This document shows positions 38,979 through 61,098 of a DNA stretch of 64,000 nt, one piece after another (position 1 is the first letter of the stretch; every line of letters begins with the position of its first letter). Position numbers and translations under genes: made by a program. The stretch is from Mansonella perstans (Eukaryota; Nematoda; Chromadorea; Rhabditida; Onchocercidae). A model generated the notes under the pieces. It searched no databases, was not told the origin of the DNA, and was given only the letters and a program-made list of their open reading frames with translations. The stretch lies in NCBI GenBank assembly GCA_037074765.1, contig JBAMDO010000094.1:1-64000 (forward strand). The letters are read 5' to 3'.

Positions 38979-41900
38979 TCTTGGGATAAACCTTATTTCC
39001 TGCAAGCTAAAGGAGATAAATACGTAAGTATATGATAGGATAGTGTCAATGAGTAATATTTGGGTAAACTGAAAAGTAACAGTCCTAATGCACTGTTTGC
39101 TGCGTGTCACAATAACTGACATCTGAATGACATTTTAAATGTGCTTGAAGTAAGTGAATCATGAGCCAAAAAAGGAAACAGTAATTTGCTCAAAATCAAT
39201 CAATTGTTTTTTCTAAATACTGTACTTCTGTCTCAATTTTTCATAATAAAAACAATTCACTGTAAACAGTTGATCAAATTACTGCAGAATTTAATCATTT
39301 TATTCATTTTAAACATGGATTATTCGTGATTTGTAGCGATTTCTATTTTGTAAAAATAGTTCCCTTTAAATGCTTGTTTATTTCATAGAAAATGGAACAT
39401 TAGGACGATTTCAAATTTTCATTCCTTTCTATTGATTTGTTTTATGATTTTCAGCTCGTTATTCGTTCTGCTATGACACGAAGGGAGATTTTTTTTATAC
39501 AAAAAAGAAATTTCTTTAACTTCGTGGTTGTGTTGTTCATCGAATTGACTGAAATTAAATGTTTGATTGTCTGTAGAGCACTCCAACATGATAGCAATTT
39601 ATTTCGCATTGTTTAAACGAATTCGTTGGCTTCCAAAACTGGTTCTTGTTTACTGAATTTAATAAAATTAAACAGATAAAAATTTAGTCACATACACTGT
39701 ATCTTTCTTTTTCTGTTATTTTGGTGGGTAACATTTCCTTCTTTTTCCAGAATTCAGCGAATTAAATGATACAATCGCTAATACCGGTTTTCTTTGTAAA
39801 ATTTAATACTCTTTAGTGACCATTGCTCACAGCTCTGTCCCAACAATTCTTTTTCACCTTTTCAGTTTTAATAAATCAATTTATAATGATGTCAAACTGT
39901 GAAGAAGGAAGAAAAGATGATTTTCGAAAAACTCGAAATTTTTCGTTATTGAAAATTGAGACCTAAAAAGTACGAAAATTGAAAAGATGGAAAGAATTGT
40001 TGGAACTGACAGAAAAAAAGATTTTGTGATTTATGGAAAATAAAAAATGAGGAAATGATACCCGGAGAGACTGTGTAAAAAAAATAGCATGAATTAAAGA
40101 GAAGATAAGAATGACAATAGATTGCATTGGTAAGTGACTGGATACCGGTCATATCTAAGTATTATTCTATTATCCACAGTATATCCTATTAGCACTTTAG
40201 TATCAATTTTTTAAGTAAACAGTTCAGCAATTTAGTTGAGAATCAATTTCTATATACTCGAAGTACAATGGAATGAAAATTTTTTTCATACGCGTTCATA
40301 AACGAAATGCAGCCCTTAAAGTTTTTTCGAACCGCATTGTAATTATGAGCAATTACATTCACCTACAGAAATTATTCGTTTTTCTCTTCCTTAAAGTAAA
40401 ACTTCAGTAGTGGCAGTGGCAATTCAGGAGCTCCGATACTGGAAAGATTACTGATTAAAAGTGAAAGAGCGGAAGAGGAGTTATAATGTAATGGTCATTC
40501 TATTCATTGGTTGACCAAAATTGACATTCCTGAATTAACTTGTATATTATTTATGAGATAATAAGCAACTTTTTATTTCAGAAGAGAGTATTTCAAGATC
40601 GAAATGAACAAGCAAATTGAATTTTAAGAATGTCGCAGCAATAAACAACTTGCCTAAGCTTATTCATCTCTACTTACACTAATAATCAATCAAAATGTAA
40701 CCGTTTTATTCCGTTATTTTCTTTTAAGAATATCTTTTTGAAAAAAAATCTTTTAATAGCATATAATTTAAATTCTATACAAATGTCAGACAATTCATGC
40801 TTAAGTGCTTTTAACTTGCAAAGTGATCAAGGATGATTTTGTTAATGCAATGAAATAAAGCATATCGCAATAATCAAGTCAATCAAATCTTTAATTATGA
40901 AACAACTCCTACCCTTTCTTTCATGCCAAGGTATCTTGATTTAGATATTATTTGCTATTAGAAACTCAACTAAAGTGATACCATAAATATTGTACTATCT
41001 AATTTAGTCTGTCCGATTGATTTGTTTTTCGAGCAAAACACTTTTACATTTTTTTGTTAAGAAATGCATGATTTCGAATTTAACCACAACTGTCTTCAAT
41101 TATTATCCTGTCAGTTAATTTCGAGTTGCTAAATCAAAATTTTCAAAAATTGTTCATCATTATGCATTCATTTCAATATTTCGGAAGGCAAATTCCTTTA
41201 GGAAAAGAAATAGCTTTAAATTAATAGAAACTTCTGAGTGAAATAAGTTCAGTAAGTTTCCATTTCCTATTTGCTATATCTGGAATTTAAACTTATTTTT
41301 ATTTAAACCTTACTTTAGTCATCCTAAATATCTTTATATTTATTATACGTAGTGTTTCTTGATGATATCTCATATTACATAATTTCAAAAAAATTTCAAA
41401 ATGTTTATTTATTTTTATTTGGTTTATTTATCAATAAGTCATCAGATGCATAAAAAGCAGTGAAAGGGAAAAGTTTGTAAAGTTTGTAAAGGTTGAAAAA
41501 TGCATTATCTGAAATAAATTTCTGATGCTTTTCTATTCCAATAAGTTGTAATTCTACTTGATTTGATTATCAGTTTTTATATGTAATGAACGTTTTGATA
41601 ATAAACATAACAAGAATTCCCATATCAGTGGTATGGAAATCTTTTTCTGTCACATTTTTCTTCGTAATTAAACTTTTAGAAGTATATTTTTACAGCAATG
41701 TTGTATATTGGCAATCAGTCTTCATTAAATGTTGAAAAATATTGCTTCGAAAGTCAAAGCTAACAAAAAAAAAAAGCAGAAAAATATGCTAATTTTGAGA
41801 TACATTTGATATTACTTGAAGAAGTGAAGAATTAAAACTATTTTCTAATAAATCTAGCAAAAAAATTTACGTGATTAAAATTTATTATTTACTTGATGTT

Positions 41901-44126
41901 AGCCATTCAAAGGCACAAATTAGTAAATAGTAATAAAAGTTGCCTAATATGAATGTTTAAGAAATTAGATTAACTTTTATAAAAAAATTGCTTAAATGAT
42001 GTCGAAATGTCTTTTAATTGGGTTTTGTTCATTGCATAAATTTGTTTTGGTCAGACAGTTTTGAGAAGAACAACTTTCTATGCCCACAGCATAAGAGAGT
42101 TAAGCAAAGCAAGAAAAGTTCGTTGTCATATTATGGAGATCCGTCAATCAGTCTCAGAAGTTCAAGTTGCCTTAAAAAACGGTCATTACAATTGTGACGA
42201 ACGTTTTATGGGGAATTCTTGAAACTACGCTTTGGTCAAGTGAAATGTTTTTTTTTTGCCATTTATCGATGAATTTTGCCAAATTTGAATGTCAGTTTCA
42301 ATCAAATTACCATATTTTTGGTCATTTTTCTTTTGCTTCGACTCATAGATATGCAAAAATTGTGAAAAAAAGGAAGTGGATGCCGATGGACTCTGCTGAA
42401 AGCGCTATTTTGTGTATGGAATAAGGCTATGTGAAATGTGAACATAGTTGAGCAGCTCTTCCTAATTAAGACATTTTTTTTTATTGATGATGCATTTTTG
42501 AAGGGAACTTTGTGGAATAAACATCGTTAGTGGAATGAATGCTTAGTAATGAAAAGAAAATTTTGCTATTTTGATGAAATTTTGAAAAATATGGCCAACA
42601 AGAGGCGAAATTTAATCTCAAGTCATTTATTTCATTTTTTCAACAACAATTTTCAATATCACATAGTTCTGTTTTCATCTATAACAATCATTCCTAGTCT
42701 TATTTTTATCTAAACATATACTATTTGTACCAGATGCAAGTTTATCTTATGATAAAATATAGTAGAATTTATGAATGGAGTAAGCTTAGTAACTACAACA
42801 TCAATATCATAAGTGATCATGTGTATTTTGCCGAGACATTTTGGATTAACTGAGTGTGAATCTAGAAAATCAAAGGTAACAAGTGGTTGGAGTTTTTAGA
42901 TTTTAAAATCATTCTTTATTTTTAGAAGGAGGTTAACATATCCTGATGTTTTGCAAATATTTCAAAATTTTATACGAGTTGACAAGTAAACTGTAGATAT
43001 CCTCAATGATATAACACGCTAAGAATCATTCTTTTTGCAAGATTCAGGCTTGAAATGGGATTGATAATGTTGCAATTGTAGTTTCAATATCTTTTCGGCA
43101 AAGAAATGATATATTTTTTTTTAAGAATTAAGGTTAATTTGAACTGCACAGAGAGTGAAAATTTTCATTTTTTTGTCGTCTCCTCTCCTTTCTAAGAAAT
43201 TTTTATTTTTCGAAACCATCGTTATCCATCATTGTTTTATTTCCATAAGACTGGTATGTTTGTGGTTTATCTTCGCTTCGTTTTTTGAATCTTAAATGAT
43301 AGTTAAGTAGCTTTTAATAATTAAAATGCATAGAAGTAAAAGGACTGCTTATAACAAGGTTCATTGCGCTACTCTCTTTGCTTATTTTCCGAAGATATAT
43401 CTTTAAATTTAACCTCTGCTTACACTTTTCAAGCATAAATTAAATAATCGAATCTTTCTCTGCTCTTTTTTTCTCATCATTACTGTTTCCTCTTTTTCCC
43501 CTTTTCTGAAGTTTGGATTTGTAAATTTAATGAGTGAGCAGCGGCAATAAGGAAATTAATTTATGAAATTTTGATTTCAAAAATGTTCATTAGTAAAAAA
43601 TGAAGCATGCATCGGTTCATATTCCTTTCAGTTTGATTTTCAACAAATCTTTCAAAATTCATTCAACAACAGTTTTCAGTGAATTACTATAATATATGGT
43701 TATTATGAATTAAATTTGAATTTTATTCTTTAACCTTTTCTTTTTCTCAATCATATCATGTTAAGTTGCGTATTTTGATATTGATAGGATGATATCAAAT
43801 GATATTTCCAAAGCTTTTTTTCCTTTTTTATAAAAACGTATTTCTAAAAATTTTAGAAATTTTAGAAAAAAAACTTCGTTTTACTAATATGAAACTGAAG
43901 AAAGATAATATTAATGAGATGATGAAATTAATTTAAACTAATAGATGGATGAACTACGTTGAGCAATTAGCGTCATACTAATATCAGACATTATCATTAC
44001 ATTTCACTGATACGGTACCGTATCATATCGCACCATAAAATCTCTTTTCCAATTGATCATGCTTGTTCGGCATTTTTTCATATTGAAAATCATTAAATAA
44101 AATACAAATTCTACTTTAGCAACAGG
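38979..44126. other. 5-kb intergenic region between divergent genes
   Basis: This spacer separates SXP copy 2 (minus) from the transporter (plus), so both promoters should be at its ends. It is AT-rich throughout. The 76-codon frame at 42194-42424 and smaller ones have no match or splice support. Confidence 0.45.
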
Positions 44127-47100
44127 ATGACCACTAATCGAATTGCATTCCTGAATCGATACAAAACAGTGGACAATGAATTTTTGGAACATTCTGAATG
44201 GATCCGTAAACTTCGAACACCATCATTGATTGGAATTGGTCAATTTTTAATCTCTTGAATTTAAAAACATCGTAAAAATAAATTGTGCATTTCAAGAACT
44301 ATAGTCTGCATACTTTCGATATGATGAGAAGTCTGTTGCTACAGTGTTTTCAGACAAATTTTGTAAGATCAATAGGATCTTTCAATTTTTCAGATGTTTG
44401 TGGCTTATCTTTGAACTCTCTTTTCTATTAACCTCTTTCGATTTCATTTTTTTTCTCTGCAATAACGAAAACATTTTCCAGCTTTGACGTTTTACGTTTC
44501 CTCTTACTATTTAATGAAATGCTACATTTTACTGCAATTATATCATTCAAAATGCTTATTATTCACGTATGGAACTATCACAGAATATAATAGCGAATAT
44601 GAAATTGATTTTTTTAATATGAATTTGATTTTTAATTTTGAAATACGAATATGAATTTGATTCTTTAATGCTAAATTTATTTTGCTCTGCCTCTTAATGA
44701 TAATGGCACGAATGAAGTATGAGTTGCAGCTTCTGTCCTAACGATACCTTTTGGTATATTTATCATTACTCCCTATGTGGTAACAAATATTTCTGGACCC
44801 TCCGCATTATTCTCACTGTTGATTGCTTTTATCATTATGATTTTATCTGGTTAGCTTTGCTTTTCTAAGAAAAAAAAATTCAGAAATGATGGAGACAAAA
44901 TAAATTTAGAGTCTGAATTTGAATCTGAATTTGAATCAGCAGACGGATTCATGAAAAATTAACTGCATCATAATATTGCTGTTATAAAAAAAGTATTATG
45001 AGCAAAAATTCTCAATGCTATTATTTTCTTACTAGTTAGGAATGTGACTGTGATAGGATAAATGTTAAATTCTTTCATGACAAACAATATAACAAGTAAA
45101 TGCGTCCAATTCTATTTATAGATTGTCTCTTTTGGATAATTCCTTTAGATAAGTATTATGCAATTGTTCACTTTCAGTCATAAGGAAATAGAAAGAAACA
45201 ATTTAATTTAATGCCTTTAGGAATGCACATGAATGAATTGATAAGTTCTATGCCAAAAAGTTGCTTGCTGTACAATTTTACATATGCTAATTTTGGAGAA
45301 GTACTAGCTTTTTTGGTTGGTTGGATATCACTGCTTCATTTTATCATTTGCATCGTTATTGTAGCCAAAAATTGGAGCAGCCATATGGTAATGTTTCAAT
45401 TGTTCAGTGTATTTTTTGGGCTTTACTTGAAACAAAATAATTTGAAATGAAATATTATATAATACAAAATACTGAAACGAATAAATTATGTATCTTCAAC
45501 ATTTATGTGATGGTATGATGTACAGCAAATGCGTCCTACACACTCATTTCAAATTTAAAGTCAATTCAAATTTTTAGAATTTATTATTCCATGGACTATT
45601 CGACAAGCATTTCACAGTGGAGATCCCTTATCATCTGGGTTCAACTTTTGCAACAAAAATAGATTTCTTTGCTATATTAGCCATCTTTTGTGCATCAATT
45701 ATATTATGCTGTAGCATTCGAGTTAGCAATTCATTTCGCTTTCAATTCGAACAAAGTTGTTTAAAATTAAGAGCGATACAAGTACATCGCTATATGTTAT
45801 AAACCGATAAATATGACAGGTATTGGCTACTATATCGATAATAATGGTAACCATATGTGTTTTGGCAACCAGCAGTGCCGTATTTACTGGCCTTTATTTT
45901 GCTGATCCAAACAATTGGTTGATCGCTGGCTTTTTTAAAGATGGCACTACTGGTGTATGTTGCGAATTCTATTCGTATAATAAATTTCAATTAATTTTTT
46001 CCCAAGTATAATTTTGTGGTACTTCAGCTTGTCATAGTTGAACTGAATTGGAAAATGTAATAGTTTCATGTACGCAGATTTTGCTGAAGTACCTTAATAA
46101 TTCATTGATTTTAATCTAGATTTCATGCAAAATTTGACGGTCATTCTTCTAGTACAAAATCAATGAACAAACATGATATTGTAGGTGCTGAAAGGTGCAT
46201 CGAATTATCTGTGTGCCTATATTGGTATAGAAACACTTGGCTTTTTGTTGGAAGAAACGAAAAGTCCACGAAAACGACTTCCATTTATCATGTCTACTAT
46301 AATTACAGCCTTGACATTACTTATACTGCTGACAACGATGGTTATTACATTAGCTGTGGATGTCACAAAATATTCTGATGATATGCTTTTTCCAGATATT
46401 TTTGGCAAACTTAAAATACCTTCTGCGAAGTATGTTCCTTTTACTTTTGCGGATGACTAAATGATCTGAAAATCGGAAGAATTTTTATTTGCAACCATTG
46501 CTTCCTTTGTCATGTACTTTTCCGTTTCGCTTACTTTTATTCCTTCTAAAAGGACTAAGATTGGAAATCTAAAATTATTTTTTGAAACTCTTCAGGTTTT
46601 CAAATTTTCAGGGTCTTAAAGTAATTAAAACGCAAAATATTTCTTGAAAATATTTGAAAAAAAAATAAATGAATAAAATAGGACAAGAATAGGATAGGTA
46701 ATTTTGCAATTAATTCAATTAATTTCATTGCTGTGAAATTTTTTAAGATATGTGATGACAATAGGCTCAGTTTGTGGCCTATCCGGAACATTGCTTGCAA
46801 TATTTGTGCCGCCTACAAGGATCCTGACATCGCTTTGCGGTGACAGTTTACTTCCTGTAAGCTTACTGGCTCACATCAGCAAGAAGAGAGGAGTGCCATA
46901 TTATGCAGTACTGTTATGTGCCTTATTCTCTTCCTCATTGATCATCCTCAATGGTTCAAAATTATTTGGAATTATCGCATTCAGTACTCCTTTAAGGCTG
47001 ATATTGCTCGTAAGATCTTTGACGTTAATATTATTTATTTTTCTGTAGATTCTAACTAATTATCCAGTTATTATATAGGGTTGTTTGGTATATGACCAGC

Positions 47101-49882
47101 ACTATAGTCCAAATGTTGCTGGATTATTTCGAGAAACTGCATTCTACCGCGACATTCATCGCAATCGATATAAAAAGCAATCTTTAAATATTTATACAGA
47201 TGATCGAGATTCCCTTCCGGTTACTGTTTCCAGGTAATTATCAGATTCTTTTGCTATAAAAGTTCAAGTTATTTCTGTGATTTTAATTTTTTAAAATATT
47301 TAGTTATTTAATTCCTTCACTTTTATTATTTCATTTACCTTATTGTAGAACTTTTTATTAATACTTCCAGTTTTTTAGAGCAAAATATTTACAAAATCTA
47401 ATTCAAATCGCGCAGAAAAATTGAGTTTCGTTCTGCTTTTTCTATCCGCCATATTGCTTTTTAGCTACAGGTGGACTTCAGATGATGAAAGTAATGGAAA
47501 GATAAGTAGCTGTGAGATTCTACGAAACATCATTGCTCAACAAGAAGTACAATGTGAACGGTGGCTGGAGAAAGTATGTCAATTTCATTGTTACATAAAT
47601 TTCTTGAATAACAACAATAGATAATAATTATGACATCTATATGATACTTAATACATATGAAAATGTGGATCTTTTGCGTGATTGCTTGGACGATTTTTGC
47701 TTCAAATCAACGAATTTCAATTATGTTTTACTATCAAAAGATCTTTTTGTTCTTGACCGCAGTTTCTTACTGCTTTAGCTACCATCAATAAATAAAAATT
47801 TGGGATTTTTGTTAAATGAAGAAGAAAAAGAAGAGATAAAAAGATAGTTGCGAGAATCTTGAAGAAGAGATCACTCACTGATTCGCGATACAATGAATTC
47901 AAAAATGTGCGTGTGTTACTTTGGTAACAAACAATGTTATTTACTACACATATTTATCTTTCCAATAATCATACCTCATTTTAAACAATAACTTCGCGAT
48001 TCTAAATGGCAAAAAGCGAGCATAGAGTCAATTTTTAATAAAAATCAGAAAAGATGTAAAATAAAAAAGTTCGCTTTAATAATATACTACTTGAATTCTA
48101 ATTTCATTTTTAATTGAACCAGTTCATACCATTCAGGACTGTTACAATTTAGCGGACTTTGATATATTAAATTGTTAAACTAATTAGTTTTCGAAAAACT
48201 TTGAAAGTGATTCAGTCACAATCGCTATCGGAGAACCTAAAGGAAACGACAATAGAATTTTGCAACAACAGAAAACGATTGTCATTGTCATCATTTAATA
48301 TCACTGATTTTGATCATAATTGTATCAGATCTCCATGTACTTCCTGTACTAGTGCAAGTAGGTATATTTTTTACATAATTAAGTAATATGGTTTTTGAAA
48401 AATAATTGAATTTTTGTTTGTTCAAGTTTTCAATGGCAAGTTTTCTTAGTAGCACTGTTTGTTTGTAATCTTCAGCTGCTATTACAATGTTATGCTGACC
48501 TGAACAGTTATTTCAATTTCTTTTCTAGATCTTTATTTATACTTCTTATAGTATATATAGCAAGATTACCTGATCAGTTGAGTACTACTGCCATCTTAGA
48601 AGACTTTTCATTAATTTTAATTTTCTATGAGATATTTGATATTGTGGTCATAAGCAAAATACCTTATGCTTTTTGAATTCATAACTTTTAATTTTCCGAG
48701 TTCTACTTTTATTTCACTATCCTTTGTTGCAGACATAAGAAGTGACTTTCACATTTTTGAACGCGATATTCCGAAGATACCATACTGCAATATTTATCCT
48801 GGATCGATGCATAGTTCGGAAGATTTCGACAAAACTGGCTATAAACGCTCAAAGAGAACTTTGTCATGCTTCATCTTAACATCTGTAACTATTGGATTTC
48901 TAACACTGAAGATCGAATGCACCAGCTTAAAGAAGGTATATTTGGTATCTATAAGAGTTTGCTTATTTACTACTTCATTCTGACAAAAAAACTACAGCTT
49001 TTAGAATAATTATTTCAAACAAATATAGTTAATAATCAATATCATATCATAATTCTGTAAATAAAAACTCCGCCTAGATTATGAGTTAAATTAATTTCAT
49101 TCTCCCATTTTATAGCAAACCTTCAGTGATCAATGATTTCCAGATTCAGAATATGCTTTGATTGTATTCATGACATTCCCACGATTACAAACTCCTCTAT
49201 ATTTTTTACTCCAATCGAGTTTTCATGCAGAAACAAATGTTCAGTTAAAACCATTCACACTATATATCCAGATTTTCTAGAGATTTAATTTATAGCTATA
49301 TTCAATCTTACTAACGTTAATGGCATGCATTGTTCTGGGATGTCTCGTAATAAATATTGCTCGACAAAAAGTTAATCCAGTTAACAATGAAAGAAGCCAT
49401 AAAACGCCGGCATTCCCATACTTCACACTTTTTGTAATTTTTCTGACTATACTAGTAGCTTGTGCCACCGATTATATTATAATTGTTGGATTTATCATCT
49501 GGATTGTTATTGGTAAGTTCAGTTTTTTTTTGTATTTAGACTTCTACAAATTAGAAATTGTTTGTGTGGAAAGAGGGATGTCAGTTAAATTCAGATAAAT
49601 CTTAAAGTCTAGGCTGTATATGATTCAATCCTTGAACTTTCCGTGATTGAAGAAGTCACAGAAACTTTTGACTATATGGTTTTTCTTCATCTTTATCGTT
49701 TATATAATTCTTGTCATATTTAAGGAATGATACTCTACCTACTATACGGATACAAACATAGCAAGGAAGATTGTGTGCCATTTAATGGTTTAATCATTAC
49801 GAACAGCATGATAAAAGACAGCTCTTCAACACGAATCTTGAATAACACAAATGATTATCAATCTGCTGCAATCATGCTATAA
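44127..49882 (+). CDS. SLC7 / cationic amino acid transporter-like membrane protein (divergent)
   Basis: Thirteen exons: 44127-44238, 44730-44849, 45221-45387, 45578-45781, 45820-45954, 46185-46429, 46748-47009, 47079-47233, 47381-47573, 48216-48357, 48733-48935, 49296-49512, 49725-49882; all phases agree and give 770 aa. The order of segments follows the CAT branch (SLC7A1-4, A14): a short cytoplasmic start, TM1-2 (PFGIFIITPYVV, ISGPSALFSLLIAF), SMPKSC then FGEVLAFLVGW for TM3, IGIETLGFLLEETKSPRKRL for TM6 and the following loop, YVMTIGSVCGLSGTLLAIF, a long hydrophilic loop (exons 8-11) and a final WIVIGMILYLLYGYKHSKE. CATs move cationic amino acids across the plasma membrane; here the Gly-rich TM1 motif and the family GFD motif (now GIE) are changed, so the substrate is uncertain. 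At 770 aa it resembles SLC7A14 in length. An acceptor (CTACTTTAG) lies just before the ATG. Confidence 0.88.
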
Positions 49883-49990
49883 TAATTCGGTATGAGATGG
49901 TTCAAAGAGTGCCTCTCTCCGTAGAGATAATTACTTCAAAATAGATAACGAGATAGATAAAAACGAATTTAACGGGAGCTTATTAGCAAG

Positions 49991-50053
49991 CTGGACTTCA
50001 AGTTTCTCGAGAAATTTCAAGTCTCGAGAATGGACTTCAAATCTCGAGAACGC
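49991..50053. repeat. Three-fold TCTCGAGAA repeat in transporter 3' UTR
   Basis: Three imperfect units of about 18-22 bp, each ending TCTCGAGAA; two begin TGGACTTCAA. The first contains the palindrome TTTCTCGAGAAA. Confidence 0.8.
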
Positions 50054-50155
50054 ACATTAGTTCAGCAATCGTTTGCTTTCATTTGGTGCAACGTTTTGTA
50101 TTATGCAGAAGTGCATCTAAACAGTATGGTAAAATGATGTTCCCAAAATTAGCGA

Positions 50156-50161
50156 AATAAA
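50156..50161 (+). terminator. Possible polyadenylation signal of transporter gene
   Basis: AATAAA about 275 bases after the stop codon at 49882. Confidence 0.3.
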
Positions 50162-50368
50162 AATTTTAAGATTGTTTTGAGATCAATTTAAAATCAAATC
50201 AGGGTGTAAGTGTTAATTGTATCAAAAACACAACAATCATTTAACTTTTTCGTATACGAACGAATACAGTATACGAGAGTAAGAACATATAGCACATTGA
50301 TTTCTGACCCTGCTTTATATAATCGAAAAATGAGATGACATTATTCATTGAGATGTATTATACAAAAC

Positions 50369-50401
50369 ATATATATATATATATATAAATATATATATAT
50401 G
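50369..50401. repeat. AT dinucleotide microsatellite
   Basis: Run of AT units with one AAAT interruption. Confidence 0.9.
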
Positions 50402-50763
50402 ATTATGAAATATTCAGAAACCGAAATGAAGATACTTCAAAAATAAAGAAAAAACGACATTGAATAAGCTCAGTAAGTTGAGAAAAACCTATGATAAGCA
50501 AAACTTTCAGAAACTCGAATTTTAAAGGCGGAAAATCAGTATTTGATCGAAAAAAATGACTGAGTCAAAGGGATAATCTTAATTAAATAGAGACATATTA
50601 TCCTTAACTATGCTCTGTTTCATTTTTTGCATTTCAACAATAACATTTCTTATCTTTTGTATCATTAATAACTTGGATTGTAATGAGGTAGATATAAAAT
50701 ATAAATTATGTTATATAAGTATAAGCTTTATGAAAATACAAGATATTGTTAATAGCAGGCAAG

Positions 50764-50769
50764 TTTATT
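50764..50769 (-). terminator. Possible polyadenylation signal of ROR gene
   Basis: AATAAA on the minus strand about 270 bases past the ROR stop codon at 51040. Confidence 0.3.
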
Positions 50770-51039
50770 TCCTGCAAATTCATACTTTCACCTAAATTAA
50801 AATAACAATGAGCAGAATAAGTATCCTAATCAGAAATGACGGGTAAACAATTATAATATAATATGAATAGTCGAAGAATCATCTAGAAAACTGAGATCAT
50901 TGAGAAAAGAGGATAAGTAATATCAATAGTAATAATCTTTACATAAACAATAGGATCAACAATAACAGTGGTAACAATGCAATTCACTACATGAACTCTG
51001 CACGAATGATGAAGATTGTGGAATAAAAATCTGATTCTT

Positions 51040-61098
<10,059 letters not shown>

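Larger units (their letters stand above)
49883..51039. other. 3' region between converging genes
   Basis: The transporter (plus) and ROR (minus) converge here. It holds the transporter 3' UTR with a small CTCGAGAA repeat (49991-50053), polyadenylation signals for both genes (50156 plus, 50764 minus) and an AT dinucleotide repeat at 50369-50401. No gene seen. Confidence 0.55.

Noticed and set aside
42194..42424. 76-codon plus-strand frame upstream of the transporter
   Set aside because: No match, no acceptor or donor context, and not in phase with the transporter exons.
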